From assembly GCF_017875955.1 (NCBI RefSeq), contig NZ_JAGINK010000001.1, forward strand, positions 4,618,501-4,682,500: a stretch of DNA of 64,000 nucleotides. Reading direction: 5' to 3'. A model generated the notes under the pieces. It had not been told where the DNA came from, ran no database searches, and saw only the letters and a program-made list of their open reading frames with translations. Both the position numbers and the translations under genes were made by a program. The DNA comes from Pseudomonas sp. BP8. Its GTDB lineage: Bacteria > Pseudomonadota > Gammaproteobacteria > Pseudomonadales > Pseudomonadaceae. Below are positions 62,258 through 64,000 of the stretch, in pieces (the first letter of the stretch is position 1; every line of letters begins with the position of its first letter).

Positions 62258-62965
62258 TCAGAAATCGTCTTCGACTTCGCCATCCTTGACCTTGAACTCA
62301 CGGTTTTGCAGGTAGGCGTTGCGGATAAACACGTACTTGTCACCGCTGATCAGCTTCTCGGCCGACAGCAGGCTGGCGCGGGTATCGATCAGGTCAACCG
62401 GAAGGATCGAGTTACGCGTCGGCACGTGATTGATGTAGCGGTAGGGTTCGGTGTAGCTGTCCGGGTACTTGGCCAAGCCGTCACGCACAGTGCTCGGGCC
62501 GAGCAACGGAATGACCACGTACGGGCCGCTGGACACGCCCCAGTAGCCCAAGGTCTGGCCAAAGTCTTCATCGTTGCGCTGCAGGCCCATCTTGGTCCCG
62601 ACATCGAAGAAGCCGCCAATGCCAAAGGTGGTGTTGACGATCAACCGCGCTGTATCCACCCCGGCCGCATGCGGCTTGAGTTGAAGGACATTGTTGGCCA
62701 GGTTGGTGACGTCGCCCAGGTTACGAAAGACGTTGTGGATGCCGTCTTCAAGAAACTGCGGGGTGACTGCCTGGTAACCCTGGGCCAGCGGTTTGAGGGC
62801 ATAGGTGTCGAGGGTATCGTTGAACCTGAAGATAGGTCGGTTGATCGACTCCCAAGGATCTTCCTCGGTTGCAGCATGGGTGGCCGCCATGGGCGCTACC
62901 AGCAGACTGGCGCAGACGCAGGCTTGAGTGATTCGCTCGATCACACTGGCACCGATCCTATGCAT
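62258..62965 (-). CDS. mlaA: MlaA/VacJ outer-membrane lipid asymmetry protein
   Basis: A 235-residue protein of the phospholipid transport system that removes phospholipids from the outer leaflet of the outer membrane. Core motifs are DPWESINRPIFRFNDTLD near residue 37, VFRNLGDVTNLANNVLQ, GIGGFFDVGTKMGL and LGYWGVSSGPYVVIPLLGPST. The signal peptide appears to end at ATHA-ATEE and lacks a lipobox cysteine, unlike E. coli MlaA. ATG at 62965 follows GGAG. The P. aeruginosa homologue vacJ is also near rssB. Confidence 0.93.
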   Translation of the reverse strand: MHRIGASVIERITQACVCASLLVAPMAATHAATEEDPWESINRPIFRFNDTLDTYALKPLAQGYQAVTPQFLEDGIHNVFRNLGDVTNLANNVLQLKPHAAGVDTARLIVNTTFGIGGFFDVGTKMGLQRNDEDFGQTLGYWGVSSGPYVVIPLLGPSTVRDGLAKYPDSYTEPYRYINHVPTRNSILPVDLIDTRASLLSAEKLISGDKYVFIRNAYLQNREFKVKDGEVEDDF

Positions 62966-63157
62966 AGATGTTTCTCCATCGGATTTCACGGTCACAGCCG
63001 CCTTGGCGCACTGTCTAGATAAGGCGACAGTATAAAGCGTCGCTGGCTGATAAACAGCCTTGCACAGTTTTGCTCATTATTTTGTCAACGTCTTTGCGAC
63101 CGTCATCGGATGGTCATGTTTGGCGCATAGCCTGCGAAATATTTCAGGGAAGTGACC

Positions 63158-63721
63158 ATGCACGACGCACCCGCCTTCACTGCAGTGCTTTTCGGTTTGC
63201 GCGGCTGCCTGGTCCAGGCCGCAAACGGCAGCCCGGCGCCCGCCCCAGGCGCGCTCGAGACCCTGGACGGTCTGCGCCGCCGACAGGTCCCATGTATCTG
63301 GCTAGATGAGCCGCACGGCGCTCAGGGCCAGCAGCTGGCAAGCGTCCTGCCGACCTGGCTCCCAGGGCATCCCGGAGCCGCATCGCCCTGGCCTGCGCCG
63401 GATGCCTGCTGGCAAGCGTTGATCCAGCTGCAGAGCCCGCAGCTGGACGGCTGCGTGGTGGTCAGTGGCGATCCTCGGCTGCTTGCCTGCGGGCTCAACG
63501 CCGGGTTGTGGACGGTTGGTCTGGCGGCGTGCAGCCCGTCCTGCGACCTCTCCTCCAGCCACTGGCAAGCGATGACTGCGCAAGATCAGGAACTGGCCCG
63601 TGGCAAGGCCACGCTTGAGCTGTTCAGCCTTGGCGTACATTCAGTGATCGACCACCTGGAGGCACTTGACACCTGCCTGGCCGACATCGCCCAGCGCCGA
63701 CGCAAGGGCGAAAAACCCTGA
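63158..63721 (+). CDS. HAD-like protein with lost nucleophile
   Basis: A 187-residue protein with the start of a haloacid dehalogenase-like fold: FTAVLFGLRGCLVQ replaces the usual FDLDGTL motif, so both catalytic aspartates are gone. The rest keeps the HAD layout (PGALETLDGLRRRQVPCIWL; VVVSGDPRLLACGLNAGLWTVGL). It resembles phosphonoacetaldehyde-hydrolase-like proteins annotated next to vacJ in P. aeruginosa (PA2803). It is probably not a hydrolase. ATG at 63158 follows CAGGGAA; GTG at 63152 is the alternative. Confidence 0.8.
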   Translation: MHDAPAFTAVLFGLRGCLVQAANGSPAPAPGALETLDGLRRRQVPCIWLDEPHGAQGQQLASVLPTWLPGHPGAASPWPAPDACWQALIQLQSPQLDGCVVVSGDPRLLACGLNAGLWTVGLAACSPSCDLSSSHWQAMTAQDQELARGKATLELFSLGVHSVIDHLEALDTCLADIAQRRRKGEKP

Positions 63722-63843
63722 CACAGGCTGGTTGACGCGGATCATGCAAAGCCTCGGCGAGTGGATTACGCTTGAGACAGGCGCGAACCTTTGCCCACCG
63801 GCGCAGGTCCATGCTTTGTCAAGTCATAGAGGGAGACCACCCA

Positions 63844-64000
63844 ATGCCCGCCCGCGAATTGCAAGAACGCTTGAACAGCCTGCGCGAGCAACTGGATCGT
63901 AACGTGCCGCTGACGGAAGAAGAGCTGGCCGCGCTGCACGAGGAAGCCAGACAGATCGAAGCACAGCTCAAGCTTGAAGAAGCCACACCGGACAACAACC
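63844..64000 (+). CDS. DUF4404 family protein (cut by window end)
   Basis: The first 52 residues, MPARELQERLNSLREQLDRN and following, are a heptad-like charged helix (LTEEELAALHEEARQIEAQLKLEE) typical of the small DUF4404 proteins. The remainder lies outside the window. An AGGGAGA sequence precedes the ATG. Function unknown. Confidence 0.75.
   Translation, partial: MPARELQERLNSLREQLDRNVPLTEEELAALHEEARQIEAQLKLEEATPDNN

Overview
The window is a stretch of a Pseudomonas chromosome, most like the P. putida/P. fluorescens side of the genus. The evidence is the block hupB-lon-clpX-clpP-tig followed by tRNAs and folD, the dusA-tal-rssC-rssB-PilZ-mlaA order known from P. aeruginosa, a formate dehydrogenase of the FdsGBAD type, four chemoreceptor genes, and many copies of the Pseudomonas REP sequence (core GCGGGCTTGCCCCGCGAAG). 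Most of the sequence is ordinary core genome; the unusual material lies in short accessory patches between core blocks.

Layout. 0-9 kb: greB and a small partner, DoxX, an MltF-like lytic transglycosylase, tatD, a chemoreceptor, a DUF962 membrane protein, a thioesterase, a CHAD protein, a lipoprotein and a patatin-like phospholipase. 9-18 kb: protein quality control on the minus strand (ppiD, hupB, lon, clpX, clpP, tig). 18-20 kb: a toxin-antitoxin pair whose toxin is frameshifted, then four tRNAs (Arg, His, Leu, His). 20-32 kb: folD, an Aer-type receptor, a dicarboxylate carrier with two GntR-type regulators, a lipoprotein whose tail is encoded by a REP, a PACE efflux protein divergent from a LysR regulator, a chemoreceptor, and a TauE/SafE permease. 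32-39 kb: heme and iron genes (heme oxygenase; FepA-type receptor with a DUF3649-PepSY-DUF3325 operon) and an ArsB-type pump. 39-44.4 kb: an SOS locus in which umuC and umuD each have a LexA box and are separated by a chemoreceptor gene; an SRAP gene shares the umuD box, followed by an orphan YhfG antitoxin and a truncated fic. 44.5-49.7 kb: the fdsGBAD operon.

50-53.4 kb is the most distinctive region: a two-gene cassette present in three tandem copies. Each copy has a long structured leader, a small DUF6124-like gene, a REP and a small DUF3077-like gene. The leader has a long closing stem and a UUCG hairpin; differences between copies keep the pairing, often by G-U pairs that are possible only in RNA read from the coding strand. 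Leader and N-terminus have diverged while the rest of the cassette is nearly identical.

53.5-64 kb: a small membrane protein, dusA, a REP-built mobile element inserted in another REP, tal, a PhoD-like phosphatase, rssBC, a PilZ protein, a 1-kb inverted-repeat element, mlaA, a HAD-like protein without its nucleophile, and the start of a DUF4404 gene cut by the window end. Family names come from memory of the families, without database searches.
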